64,000 nucleotides of DNA from Thioalkalivibrio sp. ALJ3 (GTDB lineage: Bacteria; Pseudomonadota; Gammaproteobacteria; Ectothiorhodospirales; Ectothiorhodospiraceae), in assembly GCF_000377205.1 (NCBI RefSeq), contig NZ_KB897907.1, positions 186,001 through 250,000 of the forward strand, in the 5' to 3' direction. Both the position numbers and the translations under genes were made by a program. The number at the start of each line of letters is the position of its first letter. The first letter of the stretch is position 1. Of the stretch, positions 45,200-54,726 are shown one piece after another. Below the pieces are notes generated by a model. That model had not been told where the DNA came from. It did not search any database and was given only the letters and a program-made list of their open reading frames with translations.

Positions 45200-45790
45200 G
45201 TGCAGCAATCCCGTTTCCGGCTTGGCATTGTGCTGGCCACCGCCCTTCTTGCCCTACTGCTTTCAGGAGCCCCCATGGCCGATACCAATCCGCAGGTCGC
45301 GATCGAAACCAACCATGGCCGCATCGTGCTGGAACTCAACGCCGAAGCCGCCCCGGAGACGGTCGCCAACTTCCTGTCCTACGTGGATGACGGCTTCTAC
45401 GACGGTACGATCTTTCACCGCGTGATCCCGGGCTTCATGGTCCAGGGCGGCGGCTTCGACAAGAACATGAGCCAGAAGTCCGCCGGCGAACCGATCCGCA
45501 ACGAGGCGGACAATGGCCTGAAGAATGAAGTCGGTGCGATCTCGATGGCCCGCACCCAGGATCCGCACTCGGCCACCGCGCAGTTCTTCATCAACGTGAA
45601 CGACAACGACTTCCTTAACCACACGGCCCCGAATGCGCAGGGCTGGGGTTATGCGGTGTTCGGCAAGGTGACCGAGGGCATGGACGTCGTGCGCCAGATC
45701 GAGTCCGTGCCCACCGGGCGTTCCGGCATGCACCAGGATGTGCCGCAGGAGCCGGTCGTGATGGAAAGCGTGAAACGCGTCGAGGACTGA
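45200..45790 (+). CDS. Periplasmic-type peptidyl-prolyl cis-trans isomerase, cyclophilin
   Basis: 196 residues. [33 protein letters not shown] and [13 protein letters not shown] are cyclophilin signatures. I use the GTG at 45200, which follows CGGAGGGCCAGTCCC and yields a signal-like N-terminus ([18 protein letters not shown]). The ATG at 45275 would give a cytoplasmic form. The open frame to 45134 runs into the repeat. It is followed 8 bases later by lpxH. Confidence 0.92.
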   Translation: MQQSRFRLGIVLATALLALLLSGAPMADTNPQVAIETNHGRIVLELNAEAAPETVANFLSYVDDGFYDGTIFHRVIPGFMVQGGGFDKNMSQKSAGEPIRNEADNGLKNEVGAISMARTQDPHSATAQFFINVNDNDFLNHTAPNAQGWGYAVFGKVTEGMDVVRQIESVPTGRSGMHQDVPQEPVVMESVKRVED

Positions 45791-45798
45791 GCCACCCC

Positions 45799-46554
45799 GT
45801 GGCTTCGAGCGCGCCGGCCCTGGTCATTTCCGACCTGCATCTGGATCGCGAGCCCGGCCCCCTGCTGGAGGCCGCACTCGCCTTCCTGGAGGGACCGGCG
45901 CGCGGTGCCTCGGCGCTGTACATCCTCGGCGACCTGTTCGAATACTGGGTCGGCGATGACGCCGGATTCCCGGCCGCCGAACAGCTGGCCAACGCCCTCA
46001 AGTCACTCGATATCCCGGTCGTCTTCATCCATGGCAACCGGGATTTTCTCGTGGGCCCGGACTATGCCACGCGCGCCGGGATGCAGCTGGCGCCCGAGCC
46101 GCTGCACGCGGCCCTGCCCTGCGGGCCCGCCGTGCTGCTGCATGGCGATTCCCTGTGCACCGACGACACCGAGCACATGGCCTTTCGCCAGCAGGTACGC
46201 GGCGGCGAATGGCAGCGGGCCTTCCTGGCCCAGCCGCTGGAGGAACGCATCCGGCAGGCCGAGTCCATGCGCGCCACCAGTCGTGACAACAGCCGGATAA
46301 AGGCCGACGCCATCATGGACGTGAATGCGAACGCCGTGGCGGATACCTTCCGCGACGCCGATGTCCCGCTGATGATCCATGGCCACACCCACCGCCCCGC
46401 GATCCACGACCTGACGGTCGACGGTCAGCCCCGCCAGCGCTGCGTCCTCCCGGCCTGGGACGAGCACCCGGGCTATCTGGAGGTCGCGGCGACCGGCCCC
46501 GTCCTGCGCGAGTTGGACGGCTCGCCCTACCCCGCGCACCTGCTGCACGCCTGA
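45799..46554 (+). CDS. lpxH: UDP-2,3-diacylglucosamine diphosphatase
   Basis: 251 residues, GTG start. Metallophosphoesterase motifs are ISDLHLDRE, ILGDLFEYWVGDD, IHGNRDFLVG, LLHGDSLCTDD and IHGHTHRPAIH. It cleaves UDP-diacylglucosamine to lipid X in lipid A synthesis at the membrane surface. It is co-directional with the cyclophilin gene, a common gammaproteobacterial pairing. Confidence 0.95.
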   Translation: MASSAPALVISDLHLDREPGPLLEAALAFLEGPARGASALYILGDLFEYWVGDDAGFPAAEQLANALKSLDIPVVFIHGNRDFLVGPDYATRAGMQLAPEPLHAALPCGPAVLLHGDSLCTDDTEHMAFRQQVRGGEWQRAFLAQPLEERIRQAESMRATSRDNSRIKADAIMDVNANAVADTFRDADVPLMIHGHTHRPAIHDLTVDGQPRQRCVLPAWDEHPGYLEVAATGPVLRELDGSPYPAHLLHA

Positions 46555-46636
46555 ACCACGCGCTTCGCGCCGTTGTACGGCTGGGCCTGGTTCGTCGTCG
46601 GTGTTTATGGTGGGTTCGTCGGACTACCTACCTTGT

Positions 46637-46884
46637 TGTGGCTGGCCCTGGTTCGGCATCCGGTGTTTACGGTGCCTTCGGTCCGCCGCCTGCCAGGCGC
46701 TGTCTCGCCAGCGCGCCGCGAGGTACTTCTTTGCTCGTGCAAAGAAGTACCCAAGAAACACGCCCGACTGCCGCGACCCCGGCCCGCATAGCGGGCCGGG
46801 GTTTCCCTCGCTCCGAGACTTTTCGCGGGCGGCGCTGAAACTCGCTGCGCTACGCTCCGCTCAGACAGTCAGCGCCTCTCTTCC
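46637..46884. repeat. Left arm of a ~230-bp inverted repeat pair
   Basis: From TGTGGCTGGCCCTGGTTCGG to GCGCCTCTCTTCC. The same sequence recurs, inverted and diverged, at 47227-47451. It includes a perfect 13-bp hairpin GGTACTTCTTTGC-TCGT-GCAAAGAAGTACC (46722-46751). A degenerate direct copy of the first ~40 bases precedes it (about 46580-46620). Confidence 0.8.
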
Positions 46885-47051
46885 CGCGAAAATCCTCTCC
46901 ACTCGGCGCGACGACAACGGGGGTGAAGGTCCAAACAACGGCTGTCCCAGCGACGTAGCACATAGATGGAGGCTGGGTTTTCCGACATCTTAGGCACGCG
47001 CGGCCTTCGGCCATGGCGTGCCGCGCCCGCCAGCGGGCGCCAAACCCCATC

Positions 47052-47137
47052 GTAGGATGCCGATGAGCGCAGCGAATCGCATCAGGGTTGCCCCGACGTC
47101 GGACCGGTGCATTTTGCTGCGCTCAACCGCACCCTAT
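47052..47137. repeat. GTAGGATGC...CACCCTA intergenic repeat
   Basis: Between the two inverted arms. It starts CGTAGGATGCCGATGAGCGC and ends GCTCAACCGCACCCTATG, with imperfect inverted symmetry. It is related to the short segment at 3347-3392. The rest of 46555-47479, outside these repeats, contains a GGCACGCGCGG / CCATGGCGTGCC hairpin region (46993-47020) but no gene. Confidence 0.55.
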
Positions 47138-47226
47138 GGCGTTGGAGCCAAGCATAAGCGCGGGGAGGCCTTCTGTTTTGACCTTCCTCCCCCGTATGAA
47201 GCCCCTTGCGGAAGGGTCCTCGGGAC

Positions 47227-47451
47227 GGAAGAGAGGCGCTGACTGTCTGAGCGAAGCGTAGCGTAGCGAGTTTCAGCGCCGCCGGCCCGAGGGCCCTGGA
47301 GCAAGGTTCCCGGGCGGAATCTGGGTGCCCTTCTTTGGGTACTTTCTTGGGCAAGCAAGAAAGTACCTCGCGGCGCGCTGGCGAGACAGCGCAGGCAGGC
47401 GGCCGGACGAAGCCATCGTAAACACCGGATGCCGAACCAGGTCCAGCCACA
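47227..47451. repeat. Right arm of the ~230-bp inverted repeat pair
   Basis: Inverted copy of the left arm: GGAAGAGAGGCGCTGACTGT to CCAGCCACA. Its own hairpin GGTACTTTCTTG-GGCAAG-CAAGAAAGTACC (47338-47367) differs in sequence from the left arm's hairpin but stays perfectly paired. It ends 28 bases before the DUF455 stop codon. Confidence 0.8.
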
Positions 47452-47479
47452 GAACGGCACAGAGCCGATCCACTGGAGT

Positions 47480-48316
47480 CTAGGGCGATGGTTCGCCGAT
47501 GGCCTGGGCCTCCAGTTGCGCCATCTCGGTATCGGTGAAGCCGGCGGCGCGGCGGGCGGCGTGGGCGAAGGGCGGGCGTACGCGGCCGGGCATGTACTCG
47601 GCCAGCAGCTCGAGGAAGAGCGGCTCGGGATCGAGTCCGCGTGCATCGGCCAGCTCGCGGAACCAGCGCGTGCCAATCGCCACGTGGGCGACCTCCTCGC
47701 GCTGGATGATCTCGAGAAGCGCCACGGTCACGTGATCGCCCGCCGCCGTCAGGCGCTCGATCATGCCCGGGGTCACGTCCAGCCCGCGCGCCTCCAGCAC
47801 GCGCGGCACCAGAGCCATACGGATCATCACGTCGTGGTCGGTCGCGAGTGCGGCCTCCCACAGCCCATTGTGGGCCGGCAAGTCGCCGTAGTCCGCCCCC
47901 AGCTCGTTGAGCCGCGCACGCAACAGCTGGAAATGGCGCGCCTCCTCGGCCGCCACCTGCAGCCAGTCGCTGACAAAGGGTGCCGGCATGTCGCGAAAGC
48001 GATAGACGGCGTCCAGCGCCAGGTTGATCGCGTTGAACTCGATATGCGCGACGGCATGCACCAGGGCCACCCGCCCGGCCGTGGTGTGCAGCCCGCGCCG
48101 CGGCAGCTCGCGCGGATGCACGAGCACCGGACGCTCGGGGCGCCCGGGCACCTCCAGGCGCCGCGGGGGTGGCGCCGCTTCCGGTGCCGTCGCGCCGGAC
48201 CACCAGGCGTCCATCAGCGTCAGCACCTGCTCGCACTTGGCCTCCGGGTCGGATTCCAGCAGGGCGGCCTGGGCCACCCGGTAGAGGTCCGCCTCCGGTC
48301 GCGGTGTCGTCTTCAT
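47480..48316 (-). CDS. DUF455 ferritin-like domain protein
   Basis: 278 residues. Ferritin-like metal-ligand positions lie in VAHIEFNAINLALDAVYRF, EEARHFQLLRARL, PRVLEARGLDVTPGM and REEVAHVAIGTRWF (key E and H residues). DUF455 proteins are predicted diiron proteins of unknown substrate. CAGGGAGATCC precedes the ATG at 48316; the open frame to 48649 lies antisense to the multicopper oxidase and is rejected. It lies 29 bases after the multicopper oxidase gene. Confidence 0.87.
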   Translation of the reverse strand: MKTTPRPEADLYRVAQAALLESDPEAKCEQVLTLMDAWWSGATAPEAAPPPRRLEVPGRPERPVLVHPRELPRRGLHTTAGRVALVHAVAHIEFNAINLALDAVYRFRDMPAPFVSDWLQVAAEEARHFQLLRARLNELGADYGDLPAHNGLWEAALATDHDVMIRMALVPRVLEARGLDVTPGMIERLTAAGDHVTVALLEIIQREEVAHVAIGTRWFRELADARGLDPEPLFLELLAEYMPGRVRPPFAHAARRAAGFTDTEMAQLEAQAIGEPSP

Positions 48317-48345
48317 GGATCTCCCTGTACGTGCAGGCGTGCCCC

Positions 48346-49932
48346 TCAGGCACGCACGCGGACGTTCACCATCATGTCGTTGTCCTCGTGCTCCAGGTTG
48401 TGGCAGTGGAACACGTAGAGCTGGTCGCCATCGTAATCGTGCGTGAAGTCGATGGCGATGCGCACGGTCTCGCCGGGCCACAGCAGGACCGTGTCCTTCC
48501 AGCCGAGATCCGCGACCGTGAGCCCGTCGTCGTTGACCGCCTGTTCGCGCACGAAGTCCGGGCCACCGGAGCGCGACAGCACCTGGAACGAGAAACCATG
48601 GATATGCATTGGGTGCGGCATGCTGTGGTCCGCATTGCGGATGACCCACACCTCCTGCGTATTGGCATCCACCTCGATCGGCACCCGGTCCGGGTCATAG
48701 ACCTCGCCGTTGATGCGCCATTGCATCGGGGCCATGTCCAGGCGGATGTCCCGCTCCCTGGCATCGGTGACGTCGATGGGCTCGATCCGTGACAGGCGCT
48801 CGGGCACCCGGGCAGTCACGGCCTCGCCCTCGCGGACGACGAATTCGAGCAGCGCGAGCGGGTCGCCGTCGTGCATCGCGCCGCCCATCATCCGGCCCAT
48901 GCCACCGCCGCCCATGCCTCCTCCAATGCCACCGCGGCCCATCATGCCGCCGCCGGCCATCGGGTCGAATTCGAGGCTGTGCAGTTCCACCCGGTCGCCC
49001 CCGGCAAAGGCCGCGAAGTCGACCAGCACCTCCAGACGCTCGCCCGGTGACAGGAAGGCCTCTTTCACCTCCCGGGGCGACTCCAGCAGACCCGCGTCCG
49101 TGCCGATGACCTGGAACGGGACCACGTCGCCATCGGCCCGCAGGGCGAGGCGATAGATCCGGGCGGTGGATCCGTTCAGCAGGCGCAGGCGATGGATGCG
49201 ACGCTCGACCTCGTGGCTGGCGGACGGTGTCATGTTCACCAGCACCTCGTCCCCGAGATACCCCATCATCCCCTGCATCGGATTCGGCCGGTACACCAGA
49301 TGCCCGAGCCGGTCGAAGCGCTTGTCCTGCAGCACCAGCGGCAGATCGGTGCTGCCCAGCTCCAGATCCAGTGCCTCGTTCAGAGCGTCGTTGTCGTCAT
49401 CCCCGACCAGCAGGAAGCTGGCCAGCCCCTGGTGGGCCTGGCGCGCGGTCCGGTGGTGGGCATGGGTGTGATACCAGTAGGTACCGCCGCGGTTGGTCAC
49501 CTTGAAGCGGTATTCGTACTGCTCCCCGGGGTCGACCGTATGGATCGGGTGGCCGTCCTCCCGTCCCGGCACATGCAGGCCGTGCCAGTGGATGATGGTG
49601 CCCTCGTCGAGCTGGTTGTCCAGGGTCACGTCCAGTTCGTCACCCGTACGCAGCAGCAGGATCGGATTCTGATAGTCGGCGCCGTTCACCTGCGTGCGGT
49701 ACCACAGGAATGGGGTCTCGCTACGGCCCGGCACCGGCAACCACCCCTGTTCGGCCACCAAGGTGAACGGCGCATCGGGCGCCAGTACTGCAAACGGCCC
49801 GTCACTCCCGGGCAGGAACAGCGTATTGTCGAAACGCGGGGCGGAGACCGCATGGTTGAACAGGGTCCAGCCGCCAAACGTGGTGACCACGGGCAGCGCC
49901 GCGGCCAGCCCGAGAAACTGACGTCGTTTCAT
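48346..49932 (-). CDS. Multicopper oxidase (CueO-like) with Met/Gly-rich loop
   Basis: 528 residues. The N-terminus [16 protein letters not shown] is a twin-arginine-type signal. Copper motifs are HWHGLHV (114-120), [18 protein letters not shown] and [14 protein letters not shown] Met/Gly-rich insert at 324-352 (GGMMGRGG...[10 protein letters not shown]) resembles the Cu(I)-binding Met-rich region of copper-tolerance oxidases. It would oxidise periplasmic Cu(I). The start overlaps the copA stop as ATGA, and AAAGGAGAACAATC precedes it. Confidence 0.93.
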   Translation of the reverse strand: MKRRQFLGLAAALPVVTTFGGWTLFNHAVSAPRFDNTLFLPGSDGPFAVLAPDAPFTLVAEQGWLPVPGRSETPFLWYRTQVNGADYQNPILLLRTGDELDVTLDNQLDEGTIIHWHGLHVPGREDGHPIHTVDPGEQYEYRFKVTNRGGTYWYHTHAHHRTARQAHQGLASFLLVGDDDNDALNEALDLELGSTDLPLVLQDKRFDRLGHLVYRPNPMQGMMGYLGDEVLVNMTPSASHEVERRIHRLRLLNGSTARIYRLALRADGDVVPFQVIGTDAGLLESPREVKEAFLSPGERLEVLVDFAAFAGGDRVELHSLEFDPMAGGGMMGRGGIGGGMGGGGMGRMMGGAMHDGDPLALLEFVVREGEAVTARVPERLSRIEPIDVTDARERDIRLDMAPMQWRINGEVYDPDRVPIEVDANTQEVWVIRNADHSMPHPMHIHGFSFQVLSRSGGPDFVREQAVNDDGLTVADLGWKDTVLLWPGETVRIAIDFTHDYDGDQLYVFHCHNLEHEDNDMMVNVRVRA

Positions 49933-52436
49933 GATTGTTCTCCTTTGGGCATGCTGCGGCGCAGCAGAATGGAGTTGCCGATCACCGAGAGCGAGCTGGC
50001 GGTCATCGCGATCACGCCGATCATCGGGTGCAGCAGACCGACCGCGGCGATGGGGATCGCGGCGGTGTTGTAGCCCCAGGCCCAGAACAGGTTCTGCACG
50101 ATCTTGCGGAACGTCATGCGCGAGAGTTGCACGGCCTCGACGACCTTGGTCAGCTCGCCACGCACCAGAGTGACGTCGGCGGCCTCGATGGCCACGTCCG
50201 CCCCGGCCCCGATCGCGATGCCCACGTTTGCCTGCTGCAGCGCAGGGGCATCGTTGATGCCGTCACCGACCATCGCCACGTGATCACCGTACTCGGCCTG
50301 CAGTTCGCGGATCGCCTCGACCTTGCCCTCCGGCAGCACGCCGGCGCGGACCTCGTCGATCCCGACCTGCGCGGCCACGGCCTTGGCGGTGCGCTCGTTG
50401 TCGCCGGTCACCATCACGCAGCGGATGCCGAGGGCATGCAACTGTTCGATGGCGGCCTGTGACTCTTCCTTGAGCGTGTCGGCGACCGCGACGATGCCGG
50501 CCGGTCGATCGCCAATGGCCACCAGCATCGCGGTCTTGCCGGCATCCTCGAGCTGCCGCAGCGATTCCAGAAGGCCGGACGGATCCAGGCCATGTTCCTC
50601 CAGCAGCCGCTCGCTGCCCACCAGAACGCGTTCTCCGTCGAGGCGGGCCTCCACCCCGCGCGCGGTGTGCGACTGGAACTGTTCGACCTCGGCGATCGCC
50701 AGTTCCTGGTCGCGCGCGCCCTGCACAATGGCCTCGGCCAGCGGGTGCGCGGAGCCGGCCTCCACGGCCGCGGCCGCGCGCAGCACGCGCGACTCGTCAA
50801 AGTCCTCGGACGCGATCACGTCGGTCAGTGCCGGCTGCCCGCGGGTGATGGTGCCGGTCTTGTCGAGCACGATCACGCGGATGTCCTTCAGCGTCTGGAT
50901 CGCGGCGCCCGACCGGATCAGCACGCCGCGCTCGGCCCCCATGCCGGAGCCCACCATCAGGGCGGTGGGCGTGGCCAGCCCCAGCGCACAGGGACAAGCA
51001 ATGACCAGCACGGCAATGGCCGCGAGGATGGCCAGCACGATCGGCGGCCGCTCCGAGTCGACCCAAGGCAGGAACCCCTCGCCCCAGATCAGGATCGGCT
51101 GCAGCGCCCCGGAGAACGCCAGCCAGGCCGCGAACGCCGCCAGCGCGATGACCAGCACCGCCGGCACGAAGCGCGCAGTGATGCGGTCCGCCAGCTCCTG
51201 CACCGGCACCCGCGAACCCTGCGCCTCGTTCACCAGACGGATCACCTGCGACAGGAAGGTGTCGGCCCCCACGCGGGTCGCACGCACCTTCAGCCGCCCC
51301 TGCTGGTTCAGGGTCGCGCCGAGCACGGTATCGCCCTCGCCCTTGTCCACCGGTACCGACTCGCCGGTGGCGATGGATTCGTCTACGGTGCTCTCGCCAG
51401 AGACCACCTCGCCATCGGTGGGGACCTTTTCGCCCGGGCGCACGATCATCACCTCGCCCACCTGCAGCGATTTCACCGGCACCTCGACCTCTTCGCCATC
51501 ACGTTCGACCCGGGCCGTCTTCGCGCCCAGATCCAGCAGCTTGCGGATCGCAGAGGAGGCTTCGCCCTTGGCGCGGTACTCCAGGTACCGCCCGAGCATG
51601 TGGAAGGCCATGATGGTCGCGGCCATCTCGATGAACGAGGTCATCGGATAGACGAAGCCGATCAGCCCGATCAGATAGGGCGGCAGCGAGCCCATGGAAA
51701 TCAGCACGTCCATGTTGAGGCTGCCGCTTTTCAGCGCGCGCCAGGACGAACGGTGGGTCGCCGCACCGCCCGCCATGAACACCACCGGGAAGGCCAGCAC
51801 GGCGATGATCAGGAGATAGCCGGGGATCTCCTGCCAGAACATGTGCGGCATCATCAGCACCATGATCGCGATGGTCGGGATCATCGCGATCCACAGCCGG
51901 CGCCAGGCCTGCTTCAGGTAGGCGGCGTCGATCTCGGCGTCGTCCGCCTCGCTGCCGGCCTCCTCGGTCTCCACCGCCGCCACGTCATATCCGGCCCCCT
52001 CGACCGCGGCGCGCAGGGCCTCGGCGTCGGGGCCTCCGGGACCGGGTTCCACGGTCACACGGTGATCGCCGATGTTGGTGCTCACCGCCTGGATGCCGTC
52101 CAGCTTCTCGATCGCACCGCGCACAATCCCCGCGCAGTGATCCGAACCCATGCCGGGTACCACCAGACGCACCGCACCGGCACCGCCCGCCGCGCCCTCG
52201 ACCTGAGCAACATCGTAGCCGGCCCCTTCCACGGCGGCCCGCAACCCCTGCGGGTCCACCTGCTCGGGATCGTATCCCACGGTGACCCGGTGGCGGGCGA
52301 TATTGGTCCCCACCGACGCCACGCCCGGCATCTTCTCCAGCGCCGCGCGCACAATCCCCGCGCAATGGTCCGACCCCATACCGGGGACGATCACTACTGC
52401 CTCGCGGGCATCCGCTGGCTTCGTTTCCGTCGTCAT
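49929..52436 (-). CDS. copA: Copper-translocating P1B-type ATPase (CopA-like)
   Basis: 835 residues. The ion-channel motif is [11 protein letters not shown], the phosphorylation site DKTGTITRG, and the hinge [12 protein letters not shown]. Eight membrane helices are predicted. Two N-terminal HMA-like domains (about 12-78 and 84-150) both read [12 protein letters not shown] instead of the usual GMxCxxC, so the first Cys is Ser in each. It exports Cu(I) from the cytoplasm and is coupled to the multicopper oxidase gene downstream. Metal selectivity for Cu/Ag follows from CPC and context. Confidence 0.94.
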   Translation of the reverse strand: MTTETKPADAREAVVIVPGMGSDHCAGIVRAALEKMPGVASVGTNIARHRVTVGYDPEQVDPQGLRAAVEGAGYDVAQVEGAAGGAGAVRLVVPGMGSDHCAGIVRGAIEKLDGIQAVSTNIGDHRVTVEPGPGGPDAEALRAAVEGAGYDVAAVETEEAGSEADDAEIDAAYLKQAWRRLWIAMIPTIAIMVLMMPHMFWQEIPGYLLIIAVLAFPVVFMAGGAATHRSSWRALKSGSLNMDVLISMGSLPPYLIGLIGFVYPMTSFIEMAATIMAFHMLGRYLEYRAKGEASSAIRKLLDLGAKTARVERDGEEVEVPVKSLQVGEVMIVRPGEKVPTDGEVVSGESTVDESIATGESVPVDKGEGDTVLGATLNQQGRLKVRATRVGADTFLSQVIRLVNEAQGSRVPVQELADRITARFVPAVLVIALAAFAAWLAFSGALQPILIWGEGFLPWVDSERPPIVLAILAAIAVLVIACPCALGLATPTALMVGSGMGAERGVLIRSGAAIQTLKDIRVIVLDKTGTITRGQPALTDVIASEDFDESRVLRAAAAVEAGSAHPLAEAIVQGARDQELAIAEVEQFQSHTARGVEARLDGERVLVGSERLLEEHGLDPSGLLESLRQLEDAGKTAMLVAIGDRPAGIVAVADTLKEESQAAIEQLHALGIRCVMVTGDNERTAKAVAAQVGIDEVRAGVLPEGKVEAIRELQAEYGDHVAMVGDGINDAPALQQANVGIAIGAGADVAIEAADVTLVRGELTKVVEAVQLSRMTFRKIVQNLFWAWGYNTAAIPIAAVGLLHPMIGVIAMTASSLSVIGNSILLRRSMPKGEQS

Positions 52437-52448
52437 TGCACGATTCCT

Positions 52449-52580
52449 TTAGCGATTGCTGAACAGATATTTGATCAGGGCCGCGATCCCGAGGATCAGC
52501 AGCACCAGAATCAGGAGACCAATCCAGCCATGGCCGAAGCCGAGGCCCGTCATCCAGCCAAAACCTTGTTCATGCATCAT
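52449..52580 (-). CDS. Small membrane protein in the copper cluster (43 aa)
   Basis: 43 residues starting MMHEQGFGWMTGLGFGHG, then one membrane helix (LLILVLLILGIAALI) and a basic end. GGGAGGACTACACC precedes the ATG at 52580. The N-terminal Met/His content could bind copper, but this is speculation from position 12 bases before copA. The longer open frame to 52664 lacks a ribosome site. Confidence 0.75.
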   Translation of the reverse strand: MMHEQGFGWMTGLGFGHGWIGLLILVLLILGIAALIKYLFSNR

Positions 52581-52697
52581 GGTGTAGTCCTCCCGGGGAC
52601 AGAGTGAAAAACGCAGTGCGCGTAGTGCGCGTAAAGACGCATTGCACGGGTGGTCCACGACCACCCGGCGCCGGGCGGAACCCCGGCCAGGGAGGAA

Positions 52698-53066
52698 TCA
52701 GAGCGGTGGGCGCAGATCCGGTGCTGCAGGGATACCGGGGCCCATGGCCACGGGAAGGGAGGCAAGAACGGGTGCCGCCGCGGTGACCGGCGTACCGGCG
52801 GGCGAAGGCAGGGCCGAGATCCCGCAGACGCCACAGACCGCGCAGGGCATCTCGCAGGCCGAAGGCTCGGCCTGGATCACGAGGTCCGAGGAAGGGTCCA
52901 ACGACACGGGTTCCGAAAGCGATCCGGTACCCTGGTCCGGGCAGTGGCCCGCCGCCGTCATGCCACCGCGGGCATCGCCGTGCATCATCCCCGCACCGGC
53001 GATCGGCGCCAGCAACAAGGCGGCGACGATCAACAGGTTCAGCAGATGGTGCAGGGCTCGCGACAC
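52698..53066 (-). CDS. Exported Cys/Met/His-rich small protein, CopL/DUF2946-like
   Basis: 122 residues, GTG start. The signal peptide LLNLLIVAALLLAPIAGAG is followed by MMHGDARGGM and CEMPCAVCGVCG, then a Pro/Ala-rich tail ending PDLRPPL. The layout resembles small copper-inducible periplasmic proteins. It is first in the minus-strand copper cluster, 117 bases ahead of the small membrane protein. Metal binding is an inference. Confidence 0.7.
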   Translation of the reverse strand: MSRALHHLLNLLIVAALLLAPIAGAGMMHGDARGGMTAAGHCPDQGTGSLSEPVSLDPSSDLVIQAEPSACEMPCAVCGVCGISALPSPAGTPVTAAAPVLASLPVAMGPGIPAAPDLRPPL

Positions 53067-53226
53067 GGCAGGCCTCTAAGCGGCATGTTCTGTGCAAGTC
53101 TAGCACTGGCGCTGCGCCTGCACATGACACAGATCAAGCCTACCGGTCACTGCCTTGAACGCTAGTTGAAATCCCTCATTAGATTGTCCCCGCGTAGGCC
53201 GAGGACAACCTTGTGAGACGCCACAT

Positions 53227-54699
53227 CTACAGCACCGGCGCCAGCAGATAGGCAGCCCGCGCGGCCACGCGGCGCCACAGCGGCAGGTCGTCCACGTCCT
53301 GCCGGGTCATCTCGCGCGAGCGGGCGAAATCGGCCTCGAACATGCGCGCCGTCTCGTGGGCAAACCCCGGGTCCATCACCAGCGCGGTGACCTCGAAATT
53401 CAGCCGGAACGAACGGTTGTCCAGGTTCACGGTCCCCACCGCCGCGCCCATGTCGTCCACCACGAAGGCCTTGCCGTGCAGGAAGCCCTCCTGATAGCGG
53501 TAGACGCGCACGCCGGCGTCCAGCAGCGGGCCCAGGAAAGCGTAGGCCGCATGCGTGGTCAACGGGTTGTCGGTGACCTCGGGGATCAGCACGCGCACGT
53601 CGACGCCACTGAGCGCGGCCAGCTTGAGCATGCCCTGCACACCCTCGTCCGGCACGAAGTACGGGCTGGCGATCCAGATGCGTCGCTCGGCCGCGTGGAT
53701 CGCCTGCTGCATCATCAGGCTGGCGGTCTCGAACTCGTCGGCCGGGCCGGAGGGCAGGATCAGCACCGGGACACCATCGTCCGCCATGGTTGCCGGCTGC
53801 CATTCCAGCTCCGGGATCTCTTCGGTGGCCCAGTGCCAGTCCTCCAGGAAAACCGACTGCAGGGCCAGGGCGGACGGCCCCTCGATACGCAGGTGGGTGT
53901 CGCGCCAGGGCCCGATCTTCGGGTCCCGCCCGAGGTACTCGTCCCCCACGTTCAGGCCACCGACCCAGCCCTGTTCGCCATCGGCCACCACGATCTTGCG
54001 GTGGTTGCGGAAATTCAGCTGAAAGCGATTGCCCCGCCCGCGGGTGGAGTGGAAGTGCTGCACATGCACCCCCGCCTCGCGCAGGGTGTCCAGATAGTTC
54101 CCGGGCAGACGGTAGCTGCCGATCTCGTCATACAGGAAGTAGACCTCGACCCCGTCCTGCGCCCGCTCCACCAGCCGCCGCTGGAGTTCGCGCCCGATCG
54201 CGTCGTCGCGCACGATATAGAACTGCACCAGCAGGTAGCGCTCGGCCTCCTCGATCCCCTGAAAGATACTGTCGAAGGTCGCTTCGCCATCCACCAGGAG
54301 CTCGACCTCGTTGCCGTGCAGGAACGGCCAGCGGGCGAGCCGCTGTACGCCGTCCAGGTGCTTGCTCGGCTCTTGTGCGATGTACTGGTGCGACCACAGC
54401 TCCTCGGTCTTCGGCTGCAGGGCCCGAGCCAGGCTGGAATCCTCGTCGCGGCGCGCCACCACGTAGCCGCGAAACTCGCTGGCGCCGAATACCCAGTAGG
54501 CCGGGACGGCCACATAGGGGACGGTGTTGAGCGACACGATCCAGGCCACCGCGCCCTGCGGCGTCCGGGTGGACATCAGCGCATCCAGCGACGACAGGAA
54601 TCCCAGCAGGTGGAAGCCAATAACAACCGTCAGCAGGATCCGCCAGCGCGGGCGTCGCCGCGGCTTCGGATGGACATCACCGGATCTAGGATTGGACAT
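53227..54699 (-). CDS. cls: Cardiolipin synthase, phospholipase D type
   Basis: 490 residues. Two N-terminal membrane helices (about 20-40 and 50-72) are followed by two HKD motifs: NFRNHRKIVVADGEQGWVGG (first) and GFLHGKAFVVDDMGAAVGT (second). It joins two phosphatidyl groups to cardiolipin at the inner membrane. The N-terminus begins MSNPRSGDVHPKPRRRPRW. Which of the ClsA/B/C groups it belongs to is not certain, although the two N-terminal helices favour ClsA. Confidence 0.92.
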   Translation of the reverse strand: MSNPRSGDVHPKPRRRPRWRILLTVVIGFHLLGFLSSLDALMSTRTPQGAVAWIVSLNTVPYVAVPAYWVFGASEFRGYVVARRDEDSSLARALQPKTEELWSHQYIAQEPSKHLDGVQRLARWPFLHGNEVELLVDGEATFDSIFQGIEEAERYLLVQFYIVRDDAIGRELQRRLVERAQDGVEVYFLYDEIGSYRLPGNYLDTLREAGVHVQHFHSTRGRGNRFQLNFRNHRKIVVADGEQGWVGGLNVGDEYLGRDPKIGPWRDTHLRIEGPSALALQSVFLEDWHWATEEIPELEWQPATMADDGVPVLILPSGPADEFETASLMMQQAIHAAERRIWIASPYFVPDEGVQGMLKLAALSGVDVRVLIPEVTDNPLTTHAAYAFLGPLLDAGVRVYRYQEGFLHGKAFVVDDMGAAVGTVNLDNRSFRLNFEVTALVMDPGFAHETARMFEADFARSREMTRQDVDDLPLWRRVAARAAYLLAPVL

Positions 54700-54726
54700 A
54701 CCCGTGCGGTCGATCCGGCTCCGGCG

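Noticed and set aside
48317-48649. N-terminal extension of the DUF455 protein
   Set aside because: It overlaps the multicopper oxidase antisense; the ATG at 48316 has a good ribosome site.
48880-48970. Met/Gly-rich run in the multicopper oxidase as a frameshift artefact
   Set aside because: The frame stays open with family sequence on both sides, and Met-rich inserts are known in copper-tolerance oxidases.
50592-52607. Long plus-strand frame opposite copA, rich in His and Asp
   Set aside because: Exact mirror of the CopA coding frame; the His richness comes from reverse-complemented Val/Met codons.
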